Source of the DNA: Eubacteriales bacterium
GTDB lineage: Bacteria; Bacillota; Clostridia; Peptostreptococcales; Anaerovoracaceae
DNA: 32,469 bases
Reading direction: 5' to 3'
NCBI GenBank assembly: GCA_028704515.1
Contig: JAQWFH010000023.1
Span: 1 to 32,469 of the forward strand
Shown: positions 16,401 through 23,121 of the stretch, one piece after another
How the letters are laid out: every line of letters begins with the position of its first letter
How positions within the stretch are numbered: the stretch's first letter is position 1
Position numbers and translations under genes: made by a program
The notes under the pieces: model-generated
Databases searched by the model: none
What the model was told of the DNA's origin: nothing
The model's input: only the letters and a program-made list of their open reading frames with translations

Positions 16401-17008
16401 GTTGCAACAAAAGGAATTCCCGTCTCTTCATTTAGCTTTTTCATCAGAGGCAATATTCTCATCTCTTCTTCCAGCCCCTGATCCTGAATCTCCAGATAGA
16501 AATTTCCGTCTCCGAATATTTCATTCATGCTCAAAGCCTCTGACTTTGCTCCTTCGTAATCGCCATTGAGAAGCTTATGCTGTACCTCTCCTGCCAGACA
16601 TGCTGATAATGCAATAATGCCTTCGCTGTGCCTTCTAAGTACATCCTTATCTATTCGCGGCTTATAATAAAAGCCTTCCAGAAAGCCTTGGGAAACTATG
16701 TTCATTAAATTTTTATAACCCTGATTATTTTTTGCAAGGAGAATTAGGTGTCCTTGCCTCTTATCCTTCTCAGCGTCCTTGTCCTTCATACCGCGCGCCG
16801 CGGTGTATACTTCACACCCCAATATAGGCTTAATGCCTGCCGCCAGGGCTTGCTTGTAAAAATCAATGACTCCGAACATAACTCCATGATCAGTAATTGC
16901 GATTGATTCCATGCCAAATTCCGAGGCACGCGAAATCAGATCTTTAATCTTTGCGGCACCGTCGAGCAAACTGTATTCTGTATGAACATGAAGATGGGCA
17001 AAAGCCAT
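13490..17008 (-). CDS. dnaE: DNA polymerase III alpha subunit, DnaE type
   Basis: A 1172-residue replicative polymerase of the DnaE1 kind. It begins with a PHP domain (His7 and His9 in HLHVHTEYS), followed by the palm with catalytic Asp403 and Asp405 in PDIDIDFCYERR and a further Asp in KMDFLGLRTL. The fingers, tandem HhH region (about 790-870) and a C-terminal OB fold (around 960-1060) follow. No exonuclease insertion is present, unlike PolC. I chose ATG 17006-17008 because AAAGGAGAAA lies 7 bases upstream; the longer frame adds 16 unrelated residues. Upstream is a SigA-type promoter; downstream is pfkA. Confidence 0.95.
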   Translation of the reverse strand: MAFAHLHVHTEYSLLDGAAKIKDLISRASEFGMESIAITDHGVMFGVIDFYKQALAAGIKPILGCEVYTAARGMKDKDAEKDKRQGHLILLAKNNQGYKNLMNIVSQGFLEGFYYKPRIDKDVLRRHSEGIIALSACLAGEVQHKLLNGDYEGAKSEALSMNEIFGDGNFYLEIQDQGLEEEMRILPLMKKLNEETGIPFVATNDVHYVNQSDAETHDVLLCIQTAAHVDDENRMRFSGDQFYLKSEGEMRRIFHSFPEACDNTLKIAEQCNVEIEFGNFHFPEFRGSDGKDNVVYLDELCEIGMKDRYNIDREDASQEAKDLYKRLDYELSTIKEMGYVEYFLIVWDFIAYARSKGIPVGPGRGSAAGSMVSYVLKITDIDPIKYGLIFERFLNPERISMPDIDIDFCYERRNEVIEYVIEKYGVDKVSQIITFGTMKAKAAVRDVSRALGLTYGEADSIAKAIPFDLKMTIDKALRMNPELRERYDNDKRVAKVIDLSRAIEGMPRHASTHAAGVVISKEGIGEYVPLYMSDKGISTQFTMNTIEELGLLKMDFLGLRTLTVIHDALELIEKNHGKKIEFSSMGYDDPKVYQTISEGNTLGIFQLESGGMTQFMKNLKPDCFEDIIAGIALFRPGPMASIPDYIENKKNTKSIKYINDSLKPILSVTYGCIVYQEQVMQIVRDLGGYSYGRSDLVRRAMSKKKADVMQKEKEYFIYGKKGDDGSIEVPGCIRNGIPKKDAEEIFNSMTSFAEYAFNKSHAAAYAVIAYETGYLKTYYPVEFMAALLTSIMGDSNQIAKYIKNCRDMGIKVLPPCVKEATSKFTVSDGAIRFGLLSVKNVGEGVINEILRLRNENGIPDNIFDFINNINIHEVNKKAIESLIKSGAFACMEGSRAQHLAVFETLIESAQGNARKNLEGQMSLFSMDQTADVMAAAEVGARLPDIAEFSDRELMDFEKEMLGVYISGHPLDDYVNVIERTATANSEDFIQGHENEGKLKDGMKVTIAGIISAKKTLVTKANRMMAFLDLQDLYGVVEILVFPNIYEKYNMFISDDRIIAVRGTVNFKEDEAPTLIAEKISDLTYLETVQDKSVEPLLKAKEDIPKATSIKLNADNVDYRALETILTSYPGDVPVIIYKEGKGFKAPEKLWVEPQDDFIKEISELIGIENIKI

Positions 17009-17046
17009 GACATTTCTCCTTTTTATTGTTATGCCTATGATTTTTA

Positions 17047-17075
17047 ATTGTATCATAAAACAGCCTTATGAGCAA
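17047..17075 (-). promoter_or_regulatory. SigA-type promoter of dnaE-pfkA
   Basis: On the minus strand TTGCTC (17075-17070) and TACAAT (17052-17047) are separated by exactly 17 bases. The predicted start is near 17040, giving a leader of about 32 bases with a strong ribosome-binding site. The -35 overlaps the last bases of the T-tract of the upstream terminator. Confidence 0.6.
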
Positions 17076-17126
17076 AAAAAGATAAATGCTATGGCATTTG
17101 ATTTTCTCAAATACCATAACATTTAT
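17074..17126 (-). terminator. Strong terminator of the short-chain dehydrogenase gene
   Basis: In minus-strand RNA a 20-base-pair stem (17126-17107 with 17101-17082, loop GAAAA) is followed by AUC and seven U's. Two positions are G-U pairs in minus-strand RNA but C-A mismatches in plus-strand RNA, so the structure is optimised for transcription in the minus direction. Confidence 0.85.
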
Positions 17127-17146
17127 AGTTGAGTCATAATTTGTTG

Positions 17147-17905
17147 TTATACTGCAGTATATCCACCATCAATAGGAAGAATTACGCCTGTAACATATGA
17201 AGCTTCATCACTTGCTAAGAAAATAGCGCCTGGATTTAACTCGCCTTCATTACCGTAACGAGCAAGAGGCACAGTCGCCTTCATGTATGACTGGAATGCT
17301 TCTGTATTTAATGTATCAACTGTGAGCTCTGTTGCAAAATATCCAGGACAAATTGCATTACAAGTAATGTTGTATTTAGCCAATTCAGCAGCTACCGCTC
17401 TTGTAAAGTTTACAACGCCACCCTTTGCTGTATGATAAGCTACTGTATCAATTGCAGTATTTCCTACCAATCCATACATAGAAGCAATATTAATAATACG
17501 TCCGTAATTATTTTTCTTCATTATGTTTGCAAATGCACGAGTTACGAGGAATACGCTTGTCATATCGGCGCCGATTGTGAAATCCCATTCTTCATCTGTC
17601 ATTTCAAGCACACCAGCATTCTTTGCGGATCCTGCGCAATTTACCAATACATCTATTTTGCCAAATTCTTTTTCAGCAATCGCTGCGGCATTGTTTACTG
17701 ATTCTGTATCTGTTACGTCGCATTTAATAGGGAGACATTTAACCCCTAATTTACGAATTTTATCTGATAATTCCTCTAGCCTCTCAACTCTTCTTGCAGT
17801 TATAACCAAATCGGCGCCCTGCTTTGCAAAACCCTCTGCCATCTGAGCTCCTAAACCGGAAGAAGCCCCCGATACAACTACAACTCTACCTTTTAAATCA
17901 AACAT
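17147..17905 (-). CDS. Short-chain dehydrogenase/reductase, possibly gluconate 5-dehydrogenase-like or FabG-like
   Basis: A 252-residue classical SDR. The cofactor motif is SGASSGLG (Gly13-x3-Gly17-x-Gly19), the NAG-like motif is NCAGSA, and the catalytic Ser142, Tyr157 and Lys161 (YHTAK) are all present. Arg residues after the second strand (TARRVERL) suggest NADP(H). The C-terminus ends in the usual VTGVILPIDGGY. SDRs are too diverse for a substrate call: FabG, gluconate 5-dehydrogenase and sugar alcohol dehydrogenases share these motifs, and no fatty acid synthesis genes are nearby. ATG 17903-17905 has AAGGAGG 7 bases upstream. It is a single-gene unit with its own terminator. Confidence 0.85.
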   Translation of the reverse strand: MFDLKGRVVVVSGASSGLGAQMAEGFAKQGADLVITARRVERLEELSDKIRKLGVKCLPIKCDVTDTESVNNAAAIAEKEFGKIDVLVNCAGSAKNAGVLEMTDEEWDFTIGADMTSVFLVTRAFANIMKKNNYGRIINIASMYGLVGNTAIDTVAYHTAKGGVVNFTRAVAAELAKYNITCNAICPGYFATELTVDTLNTEAFQSYMKATVPLARYGNEGELNPGAIFLASDEASYVTGVILPIDGGYTAV

Positions 17906-17970
17906 AATATGTCCTCCTTTGTTTAAATTAATCTTATACCAATCCAAATAACATGTCCTTTTTTGTCCAC

Positions 17971-18021
17971 CATCCGGATGTATAACTTATTATATTTTTC
18001 ATCTGACTGATATAGTTATAC
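17971..18021. repeat. Palindrome and inverted repeat upstream of the dehydrogenase and cwlJ-like genes
   Basis: CATCCGGATG (17971-17980) is a perfect 10-base palindrome. Sharing its last base, GTATAACT (17980-17987) and AGTTATAC (18014-18021) form a perfect 8-base inverted repeat. The 284-base gap 17906-18189 holds no gene; these could be regulator-binding sites for the divergent dehydrogenase gene, but I know of no matching regulator. Confidence 0.35.
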
Positions 18022-18129
18022 CCCTAATTGGATTGCTTAAACGGTAAAGAAAAACATTTTCATTCCTATATTTTGCCCAATGCAACTTCATAGCTGTAAT
18101 AGTATCATTCAGATTAGCAGACTTAAAGT

Positions 18130-18158
18130 AACCTATCATTTATCTTTGGCATATGATG
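18130..18158 (+). promoter_or_regulatory. Candidate SigK promoter of the cwlJ-gerQ pair
   Basis: AACC (18130-18133), then 16 bases, then CATATGATG (18150-18158). This fits the Bacillus SigK consensus (mACm, about 16 bases, CATAnnnTA) at all but the last base. Transcription would start near 18165, leaving a leader of about 25 bases with GAGGTGA as ribosome-binding site. It is consistent with mother-cell expression of spore coat/cortex proteins. Confidence 0.5.
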
Positions 18159-18189
18159 AATCAGTCAACATTATTGAGGTGAAACCAAT

Positions 18190-18633
18190 ATGCCATTTGA
18201 TACAAGAGAACTGTTTGCAAGATTGATTCAATGCGAATCAGGAGGCGAAGGCGATGCAGGAATGCGCGCGGTAGCAACGGTCGTAATGAATAGGGCAAAT
18301 ATTAATTATGGTGAATTCGCAAGAATAAATCAAGGCGGAAATGTAAGGAATGTCATTGAACATGCCAGACAATTCGTTTGCATGCAAACTTATGTTGAAG
18401 GACAATATAATCCTCAGAATGTCTTTAACATGCAACCGGAAGCGATTCATTTTGAAATCGTGGATTGGGCAATGGCAGGGGGCATTCTTCCAGGCGTGGA
18501 TAATTCTTTGTTTTTTTACAACCCATACAGCAACGAATGCGCGCCTTTTTTCCCAACAAATGTGGGAGTGATACATAATAGAGTAGGAAAGCATTGCTTC
18601 TACATTCCGACTTCATATTACGCAGAAACATAG
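18190..18633 (+). CDS. cwlJ: Spore cortex-lytic cell wall hydrolase, CwlJ-like
   Basis: A 147-residue protein consisting only of a SleB/CwlJ-type Hydrolase_2 domain. The probable catalytic Glu16 lies in IQCESGGEGDAGMRAVATVVMN (first part of the domain), and FFYNPYSNECAPFF and the closing HNRVGKHCFY match the family C-terminus. There is no signal peptide or peptidoglycan-binding domain, as in CwlJ (about 142 residues in B. subtilis), which is assembled from the mother-cell side and cleaves cortex peptidoglycan during germination, triggered by Ca-dipicolinate. ATG 18190 has GAGGTGA 7 bases upstream. A GerQ-like gene follows by 38 bases, matching the known functional dependence of CwlJ on GerQ. 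Confidence 0.85.
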   Translation: MPFDTRELFARLIQCESGGEGDAGMRAVATVVMNRANINYGEFARINQGGNVRNVIEHARQFVCMQTYVEGQYNPQNVFNMQPEAIHFEIVDWAMAGGILPGVDNSLFFYNPYSNECAPFFPTNVGVIHNRVGKHCFYIPTSYYAET

Positions 18634-18671
18634 GTGTACTACAAATAATAGCAAAGAGAGGTATAAAATTT

Positions 18672-19262
18672 ATGGCTTGCTGTGATAGACCTACATACAT
18701 TAAGCGAATAGAAAAAATAACGAAAAAAGAAACTTCTCCTCCATCATTTGCGACTCGACCCGATGAATCTAATCACACGGGTCAACAATGCAGATTTAAA
18801 ATTACAGCTCCGACGATACCGTATCACAATATGACCGAATTTGTCACTCCAGCACCGGAGTCATCCAGAGCAAGGCCGGTAAGCCCAACTCCAAATATCG
18901 TTCCGCCACAAGGCTCTAACAATCAAATAGGCGAGAATATATCTGACCCTACTCGAAGTGCCGAGGATACACCAAGGTTTTTAGTTCCTCAAAGCCCACT
19001 TACACCTGAAGGATACAATGAAACTGTAGATTTTAATCAAATTCAATATCTGCAGGGGTTTTACCAGACCCAAATTGGACATTTAGTTCGCGTTGAACAT
19101 ATTATGGGCACGAGTGTTGTGCAAACAGACATTGGGTTTTTAGTAGGAGTAGGTGTAAATTATTTAGTACTTCAATCTGCAGATTCGCCTAATATAACCA
19201 TACTTGATATGTATTCAATTAAATCGGTCAAGGTTTTTTACGGAACCGTAGATTTCGCTTGA
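18672..19262 (+). CDS. GerQ-like spore coat protein
   Basis: A 196-residue protein. Residues about 1-125 are low-complexity, Pro/Ser/Thr-rich and probably disordered, starting MACCDRPTYIKRIEK. The last 70 residues (from QYLQGFYQTQIGHLVRVEHI through VGVGVNYLVLQ to MYSIKSVKVFYG) follow the pattern of the GerQ C-terminal domain (YIENILRLNRGK.. FKGIIEAAGRDHIII.. YLDYVTF). In Bacillus GerQ is a coat protein needed for CwlJ localisation. I chose ATG 18672 with GAGAGG 10 bases upstream; the open frame extends back into cwlJ without a better start. The assignment is by pattern plus context; the N-terminal part is not GerQ-like in length. Confidence 0.65.
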   Translation: MACCDRPTYIKRIEKITKKETSPPSFATRPDESNHTGQQCRFKITAPTIPYHNMTEFVTPAPESSRARPVSPTPNIVPPQGSNNQIGENISDPTRSAEDTPRFLVPQSPLTPEGYNETVDFNQIQYLQGFYQTQIGHLVRVEHIMGTSVVQTDIGFLVGVGVNYLVLQSADSPNITILDMYSIKSVKVFYGTVDFA

Positions 19263-19272
19263 AAATATAAAA

Positions 19273-19308
19273 ACCGGTGGAGAAGAGCTCCACCGGTAGA
19301 TATTTTTA
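19273..19308. terminator. Bidirectional terminator between gerQ-like and hppA
   Basis: The perfect 10-base stem ACCGGTGGAG/CTCCACCGGT (19273-19282 and 19288-19297) has a five-base loop. T-rich stretches follow on both strands (TATTTTTAT on plus; TTTTTATATTTT on minus), so it can end both convergent units. Confidence 0.88.
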
Positions 19309-19317
19309 TAAAATTAA

Positions 19318-21402
19318 TTAGAACATCAGGAAAGGAACTATGATAAGTGCAATTGTACCTGCAACCTTGATAAGAGGGTTCATAGCAGGTCCTGCAGTAT
19401 CCTTACAAGGGTCACCTATTGTATCACCGATAACAGCTGCCTGATGTGCAGGATTCGGTTGTCCGTCAGCAGTCTTTTTGCCGCCGTTAGCTTCAATCCA
19501 CTTCTTAGCATTATCCCATGCTCCGCCTGCATTTGAGAGGAAGAGTGCAAGTAAAACACCTGTTACAGTAAGACCGCACAGGAATCCTGCCATAGCCTTT
19601 ACACCCAAACCAAAACCTACGATGAGAGGACAAGCAACCGCTACGATTCCAGGAGGAATCATCTTGCTGATAGCTGCACCTGTTGCTATACTTACGCAAC
19701 GTGCATAGTCAGGTTTTCCGGTACCTTCCATTATACCTGGGATTTCTCTGAACTGACGTCTTACTTCTTCAACCATTCCACCTGCAGCATCTCCTACAGC
19801 CTTCATAGTAAATGCAGCTACAAGGAACGGAACTGCGCCACCGATAAATAATCCAATCAGAACAAGCGGATCATTTAGATTTATAATAAGCTTGTACGCG
19901 CCGTCTACATAATCAAGAGCGCCGGATGCCTGAAGATTAGCATTTTTGGCTGCAGAGTCTACGAACGCTTGGAACAAAGCAAGCGCTGTGAGCGCAGCTG
20001 ATCCAATAGCAAATCCTTTTGCAATTGCAGCAGTTGTATTTCCTACGCTGTCGAGTTTGTCCGTAATTTCACGAACCTCCGGAGGAAGGTCTGCCATTTC
20101 AGCAATACCGCCAGCATTGTCGGCTACAGGACCAAATGAGTCCATTGCAACTACAATACCCGCTGTAGAGAGCATTCCCATTGCAGCCATCGCAATACCG
20201 AAGATTGCATATTCGGCTCCTGCCATACCTGCAGCAGTATATGCACCGAAGATTGCCGCAGCAAATACTAGCATAGGTACGAAAGCACTTTCAAGTCCTA
20301 CTGCAAGACCCTGAATAGCATTTGTTGCAGGTCCTGTTTCGGAAGCTCTTATGATATTATTTACAGGTCTCTTGCCACCTGAAGTATAGTACTCTGTAAT
20401 TCCACCGATTAAAATGTTTACAATAAGACCTATTACTATAGCAATGGTTATTCCATAGCTTAACGGAGCTTCAAATATATATCCGCTCAAGAAGAATACA
20501 CATACAGCCGTCAAAATATTTGTTGTCCAAAGACCAATGTTAAGTGCTGTCTGTGGATTTCCATTTTCACTTGTTCTTACGCAGAATGTTCCAATAATAG
20601 AAGCTATAATTCCGATAGTTCCTACGAGAAGAGGGAACAATGCTCCTGAAAGTCCAAATAAGCTGTTTCCGAGAATCATTGCAGCAATAGTTGTTGCACC
20701 GTATGATTCGAATAAGTCTGCACCCATACCTGCCGTATCACCTACGTTATCACCTACGTTGTCGGCGATAGTTGCAGGGTTACGCGGATCGTCCTCAGGG
20801 ATACCTGCCTCAACTTTACCTACGAGGTCAGCTCCAACGTCAGCAGCTTTAGTAAAGATGCCTCCTCCAACTCTCGCAAAGAATGCTATAACGCTGGCAC
20901 CGAATGCGAAGCTGTTAATAACATCGGCATCTTGGAATATGAGAAACAATGAAGATACGCCGAGAAGTCCGAGACCTGCTACGGAAAGACCCATAACAGC
21001 TCCTGCTCTGAACGAAATTTTAAGAGCTTTGCCCAGACCGTTGCTTCTTGCCGCTTCTGTTGTTCTTGCATTAGATTTCGTAGTACTGTTCATGCCTATG
21101 TAGCCTGCAATACCTGAACATACAGCACCTACCAGGAATGAAATTGACATAGGAGCACCGGCTACGAAAAATAAAACAACAAAAATAATTCCTGTGAAAG
21201 GGATGAGAGCCTTGTATTGCTTGTTGAGGTATGCCATTGCACCCTCTTGTATGGCCTCAGAAATCTCCTTCATCTTTGGTGTTCCCATCGATTCCTTAAG
21301 AACACTCATCATTGTGATGAGTGCATAGCCCAAGGCAAGCACCCCTGCTAACACACCGAACCATGCATGTGTCATAGTTAAACTTGTATCAATAATAGAC
21401 AC
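19318..21402 (-). CDS. hppA: Membrane-bound ion-pumping pyrophosphatase, K+-dependent type
   Basis: A 694-residue polytopic protein (about 16 helices) that couples pyrophosphate hydrolysis to export of H+ or Na+. The active-site loop is clear: FTKAADVGADLVGKVEAG followed by DDPRNPATIADNVGDNVGD (about residues 180-225), and a second loop with IGDTIGDPCKDTAGPA near the C-terminus. The motif GNTTAAIAKGF carries Ala where K+-independent enzymes carry Lys (GNTTKA), which indicates K+ dependence. I cannot tell H+ from Na+ pumping by eye. The start is GTG 21400-21402 with AAAGGAGG 8 bases upstream. A SigA-type promoter lies about 90 bases upstream, so it is a single-gene unit. Confidence 0.95.
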   Translation of the reverse strand: MSIIDTSLTMTHAWFGVLAGVLALGYALITMMSVLKESMGTPKMKEISEAIQEGAMAYLNKQYKALIPFTGIIFVVLFFVAGAPMSISFLVGAVCSGIAGYIGMNSTTKSNARTTEAARSNGLGKALKISFRAGAVMGLSVAGLGLLGVSSLFLIFQDADVINSFAFGASVIAFFARVGGGIFTKAADVGADLVGKVEAGIPEDDPRNPATIADNVGDNVGDTAGMGADLFESYGATTIAAMILGNSLFGLSGALFPLLVGTIGIIASIIGTFCVRTSENGNPQTALNIGLWTTNILTAVCVFFLSGYIFEAPLSYGITIAIVIGLIVNILIGGITEYYTSGGKRPVNNIIRASETGPATNAIQGLAVGLESAFVPMLVFAAAIFGAYTAAGMAGAEYAIFGIAMAAMGMLSTAGIVVAMDSFGPVADNAGGIAEMADLPPEVREITDKLDSVGNTTAAIAKGFAIGSAALTALALFQAFVDSAAKNANLQASGALDYVDGAYKLIINLNDPLVLIGLFIGGAVPFLVAAFTMKAVGDAAGGMVEEVRRQFREIPGIMEGTGKPDYARCVSIATGAAISKMIPPGIVAVACPLIVGFGLGVKAMAGFLCGLTVTGVLLALFLSNAGGAWDNAKKWIEANGGKKTADGQPNPAHQAAVIGDTIGDPCKDTAGPAMNPLIKVAGTIALIIVPFLMF

Positions 21403-21490
21403 TTTCAGATCCTCCTTTTAATTCTAAAGTTTTATTAAAAATCCCGCTAAAATACAGTGTGAAAAATTTAATTTCCACAAGTACCACAAG

Positions 21491-21519
21491 ATTATAACCT
21501 TTATTGGTTAAAAATGCAA
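21491..21519 (-). promoter_or_regulatory. SigA-type promoter of hppA
   Basis: On the minus strand TTGCAT (21519-21514) and TATAAT (21496-21491) are separated by exactly 17 bases. The predicted start near 21484 gives a leader of about 80 bases before the GTG start. Confidence 0.65.
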
Positions 21520-21615
21520 GATAATACCGCAAGTTTAATCAGCTAAATTGTTTGTTTCTTGTATGCAAATATTATTTTGCTCATTTCTTTCAATATTTTT
21601 GCTTTCGCAATTTTC

Positions 21616-23055
21616 TCAATTTTTTCTCTTTTGAGCAGTTCTGAAAATTACCTTTTTTAATTCATCTTTATTATATGGAATAAGCGGATACAAATAAGAT
21701 GTCCCCACTAATGTTTTTGTGCTTGCCATAACAATCAAACAAAATATAGATGCACCTATAGCTCCCCACAATCCGAAAATTGCAGCACCTATTAAAATTA
21801 TTAGTCTTACAACTTTAACGGCATACCCCATCTCAATGCTCGGAAATGCAAAACTGCCTAATGTGACTACGGCCATTACAAGTATTGTCTGAGGTATAAA
21901 CCACCCGGATTCTATCGAAAATTCGCCTAAAATCAATGCTCCAATTACAGACAGCGACATTCCCAATGAATCGGGAGTGTTCAAAGATGCAAATTTCAGT
22001 GCATCTATAGCTAATTCTATCAGCACAAACTGCCAAAATATAGATATTGCAAAGTCCATATCGGGAATGAAAAATCTGATGGCCTCATAAACCTTTATAT
22101 GTCCCTCTGCCATAAGGAAAAATAGAGGTGAGGCAAATACAACAGCTATAAGATTGATTATTCGTAGTACACGGAAGTAATTCCCCGTAACTATAGGAAA
22201 ATAATAATCGTCTACTTCCTGCATGAAATCAAACACAGAGGCTGGGAGCAGCAATGCTGTCGGAGAATTATCAACTAAAATAGCCAGCCTACCTTCTGTA
22301 ACATGCGCTGCAACAACGTCTGGTCTTTGGGTATATCTGACTTTGGGGAATGGATTTAGTATTGCAAAGCGGGCCAGTCCTCTTTTTTTCTTTGTTTCAT
22401 CCCGCATCAATGCCTCTACAACACTCTGCTCAGCAACCGTCATGGTTCTGGCATCTATTGAATCGAGCTTCTTTCCAAGTTTTTCAACGAGCTTCATATC
22501 GGCACTGTCCTTCATATACACAAGTGCTATATCTGTCGCTGAATCACTACCTATAATATGGCTTTCAAAAACAAGATTTCCGCTACGTATGCGACGTCTC
22601 ACAAGAGCTACATTTGTCATAAACGTTTCAGTAAAGCCATCCTTCGCTCCTCGCAGACTCTTCTCCTTTGAGGGCTCCTCAACGGAACGCGAAGGGTAAT
22701 TCCTTACATCCGCAACTATTATCTTGTCCAAGCCATCAATTACTATGGGAACCAGACCCTTCAACAGCATTTCTGCTGCGACGTTCGGATCATCCGTAAG
22801 CGTTGTACTTGAAAATGGAAATTTTTCATTTATAAAAACCTCTGCAGATTCCATTTTGGCAGGTTTCTTTGAGGCTTCATCCAAAAGATAAGAAAGCAGT
22901 AGCTGCATGCGAGTTCCGTTTACAAGTCCTTCCACATAATAAAGATGCGCATCATGCCCCGCTATAACAAGTTTCCTCTCAAAAATGTCAAAGCTCTGTC
23001 CTATAGGCAGAGCTTCGTACAATTTGCTACGAAAAAAATAATATTTATTTTCCAT
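21616..23055 (-). CDS. spoVAF: SpoVAF-type GerA-family spore membrane protein
   Basis: A 479-residue protein of the GerA A-subunit family. The N-terminal soluble part (about 1-285) shows IGQSFDIFERKLVIAGHDAH, the family motif RNYPSRSVEEPSKEKSLRG followed by KDGFTETFMTNVALVRRRI, and NPFPKVRYTQRPD. About five membrane helices follow (290-460), then TSYLYPLIPYNKDELKK. The start and the lack of a long N-terminal extension match SpoVAF rather than germinant receptor A subunits. In Bacillus SpoVAF is made in the forespore, sits in the inner spore membrane and boosts germination as an ion channel with FigP. Here no other spoVA or ger gene is adjacent. ATG 23053-23055 has AGGGGAG about 7 bases upstream, which can be hidden in a hairpin. 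It follows pyc by 66 bases. Confidence 0.85.
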   Translation of the reverse strand: MENKYYFFRSKLYEALPIGQSFDIFERKLVIAGHDAHLYYVEGLVNGTRMQLLLSYLLDEASKKPAKMESAEVFINEKFPFSSTTLTDDPNVAAEMLLKGLVPIVIDGLDKIIVADVRNYPSRSVEEPSKEKSLRGAKDGFTETFMTNVALVRRRIRSGNLVFESHIIGSDSATDIALVYMKDSADMKLVEKLGKKLDSIDARTMTVAEQSVVEALMRDETKKKRGLARFAILNPFPKVRYTQRPDVVAAHVTEGRLAILVDNSPTALLLPASVFDFMQEVDDYYFPIVTGNYFRVLRIINLIAVVFASPLFFLMAEGHIKVYEAIRFFIPDMDFAISIFWQFVLIELAIDALKFASLNTPDSLGMSLSVIGALILGEFSIESGWFIPQTILVMAVVTLGSFAFPSIEMGYAVKVVRLIILIGAAIFGLWGAIGASIFCLIVMASTKTLVGTSYLYPLIPYNKDELKKVIFRTAQKRKN

Positions 23056-23063
23056 TTATTATC

Positions 23064-23108
23064 TCCCCTCCGTAAAGCATTTATATATAGTTTGCCTTAC
23101 GAAGGGGA
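23064..23108 (-). promoter_or_regulatory. 15-base-pair hairpin that sequesters the spoVAF ribosome-binding site
   Basis: In minus-strand RNA UCCCCUUCGUAAGGC (23108-23094) pairs with GCUUUACGGAGGGGA (23078-23064) over 15 base pairs including two G-U pairs; the loop (23079-23093) is AU-rich and contains UAUAUAUAA. The 3' arm includes the GGAGGGGA ribosome-binding site. The bases after the stem are not U-rich, so it is a poor terminator. One of the G-U pairs would be a mismatch in the other direction, which favours function in minus-strand RNA. It could insulate spoVAF from pyc read-through, or stabilise the pyc mRNA end. No convincing -35 was found for a promoter in the loop. Confidence 0.55.
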
Positions 23109-23121
23109 AATAATACAGATT

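Noticed and set aside
16009-16569. 186-codon plus-strand open frame within dnaE
   Set aside because: Antisense to dnaE, His/Arg-rich translation with no domain and no start context.
18149-18175. SigF/SigG-like pair GCATA and CATTATT upstream of the cwlJ-like gene
   Set aside because: The -10 would directly adjoin the ribosome-binding site, so the transcript would begin inside it. The SigK-like pair ahead of it fits better.
20537-21103. 188-codon plus-strand open frame within hppA
   Set aside because: It is a Pro/Ala/Thr-rich shadow of the Ala/Gly-rich pyrophosphatase frame.
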